DNA of 6,901 bases from JBAXGE01 sp044344145 (GTDB taxonomy: Bacteria > Planctomycetota > Phycisphaerae > WQYP01): assembly GCA_044344145.1 (NCBI GenBank), contig JBIJDM010000160.1, positions 1-6,901 of the forward strand, written 5' to 3'. The translations under genes and the position numbers were made by a program. The first letter of the stretch is position 1. Every line of letters begins with the position of its first letter. Of the stretch, positions 6,769 through 6,901 are shown piece after piece. The notes beneath the pieces are model-generated. The model was not told where the DNA came from. It saw only the letters and a program-made list of their open reading frames with translations, and did not search any database.

Positions 6769-6808
6769 ATAATAGCGAATAACTTCCAAGTGATTGTCGG
6801 AAATTAAG

Positions 6809-6845
6809 TTGCTATCCGATACGAGGGATTATAATCTAATAGCAA
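6809..6845 (+). promoter_or_regulatory. Divergent promoter region with palindromic -10 and flanking inverted repeat
   Basis: TATAAT at 6830-6835 is a perfect -10 for the rightward gene. It lies in the perfect palindrome GATTATAATC (6827-6836), so TATAAT also reads on the - strand at 6833-6828. TTGCTA at 6809-6814 is a possible rightward -35 (4 of 6, but only a 15-base spacer); no good leftward -35 is visible. TTGCTAT (6809-6815) and ATAGCAA (6839-6845) form a 7-bp inverted repeat around the -10, which could be an operator. Rightward transcription would start near 6842, just before the ribosome site. The region is AT-rich relative to its surroundings, as expected of a promoter. Confidence 0.5.
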
Positions 6846-6850
6846 GGAGG
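6844..6850 (+). promoter_or_regulatory. Shine-Dalgarno of the right-edge gene
   Basis: AAGGAGG is a near-perfect anti-Shine-Dalgarno match. The next start codon, ATG at 6864, is 13 bases on, which is longer than ideal, but no ATG, GTG or TTG lies closer. Confidence 0.6.
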
Positions 6851-6863
6851 TCGTCACCGTACC

Positions 6864-6901
6864 ATGTCCTGGCATGACGACAAAATCGCGGAATTGGCCA
6901 A
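6864..6901 (+). CDS. N-terminal start of an unidentified gene (3' end outside window)
   Basis: ATG at 6864 opens a frame that runs off the right edge after 12 full codons, reading MSWHDDKIAELA. The support is the consensus -10 at 6830-6835 and the strong ribosome site at 6844-6850. The peptide is hydrophilic with no signal peptide in view; it is too short to assign a family. It is transcribed divergently from the GT4 gene. An alternative ATG at 6874 in another frame is less likely because it lies even farther from the ribosome site. Confidence 0.5.
   Translation, partial: MSWHDDKIAELA

Noticed and set aside
1..6901. Search for a novel defence, mobile or RNA-based system
   Set aside because: All full-length genes fall in well-known families, and there are no repeat arrays, recombinases, toxin-antitoxin pairs, reverse transcriptases or nuclease motifs in the window.

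Overview
The window reads as a piece of an ordinary bacterial chromosome. Its core (about 350-6790) is GC-rich, with roughly 60% GC by eye. The signature of the ABC-2 permease and the compact gene spacing resemble Planctomycetes, perhaps Phycisphaerae. That placement is an impression from remembered family sequences and is weak. I see no insertion sequence, phage gene, CRISPR array, tRNA or rRNA.

Layout: (1) Positions 3-167 hold the last 54 codons of an AT-rich gene (35% GC by count), possibly an OB-fold protein. (2) A gap of about 180 bases follows, with a plausible sigma70-type promoter at its end. (3) Four tightly packed genes on the + strand come next: hisB, an acylphosphatase, an ABC-2 type membrane permease, and a GT39/PMT-like membrane glycosyltransferase, separated by 3, 15 and 15 bases. 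(4) Two genes on the - strand, a GT4-type glycosyltransferase followed by miaB, converge on the + strand group. miaB and the GT39 gene overlap tail to tail by 44 bases. (5) At the right edge a divergent promoter region with a symmetric -10 element precedes the first 12 codons of another + strand gene.

How the genes relate: hisB (histidine synthesis), acylphosphatase (small-molecule or housekeeping) and miaB (tRNA modification) are conserved housekeeping functions. The permease and the two glycosyltransferases point to envelope or glycan work. Nothing ties the two groups into one pathway; the spacing suggests co-transcription more than a shared function. No permease ATPase and no other his genes are present in the window.

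The most unusual signals are non-coding. One is a three-arm inverted repeat that could form two mutually exclusive hairpins at the convergent gene junction. The other is a palindromic -10 element inside a larger inverted repeat in the divergent promoter region. I did not find convincing evidence for a new multi-gene system.
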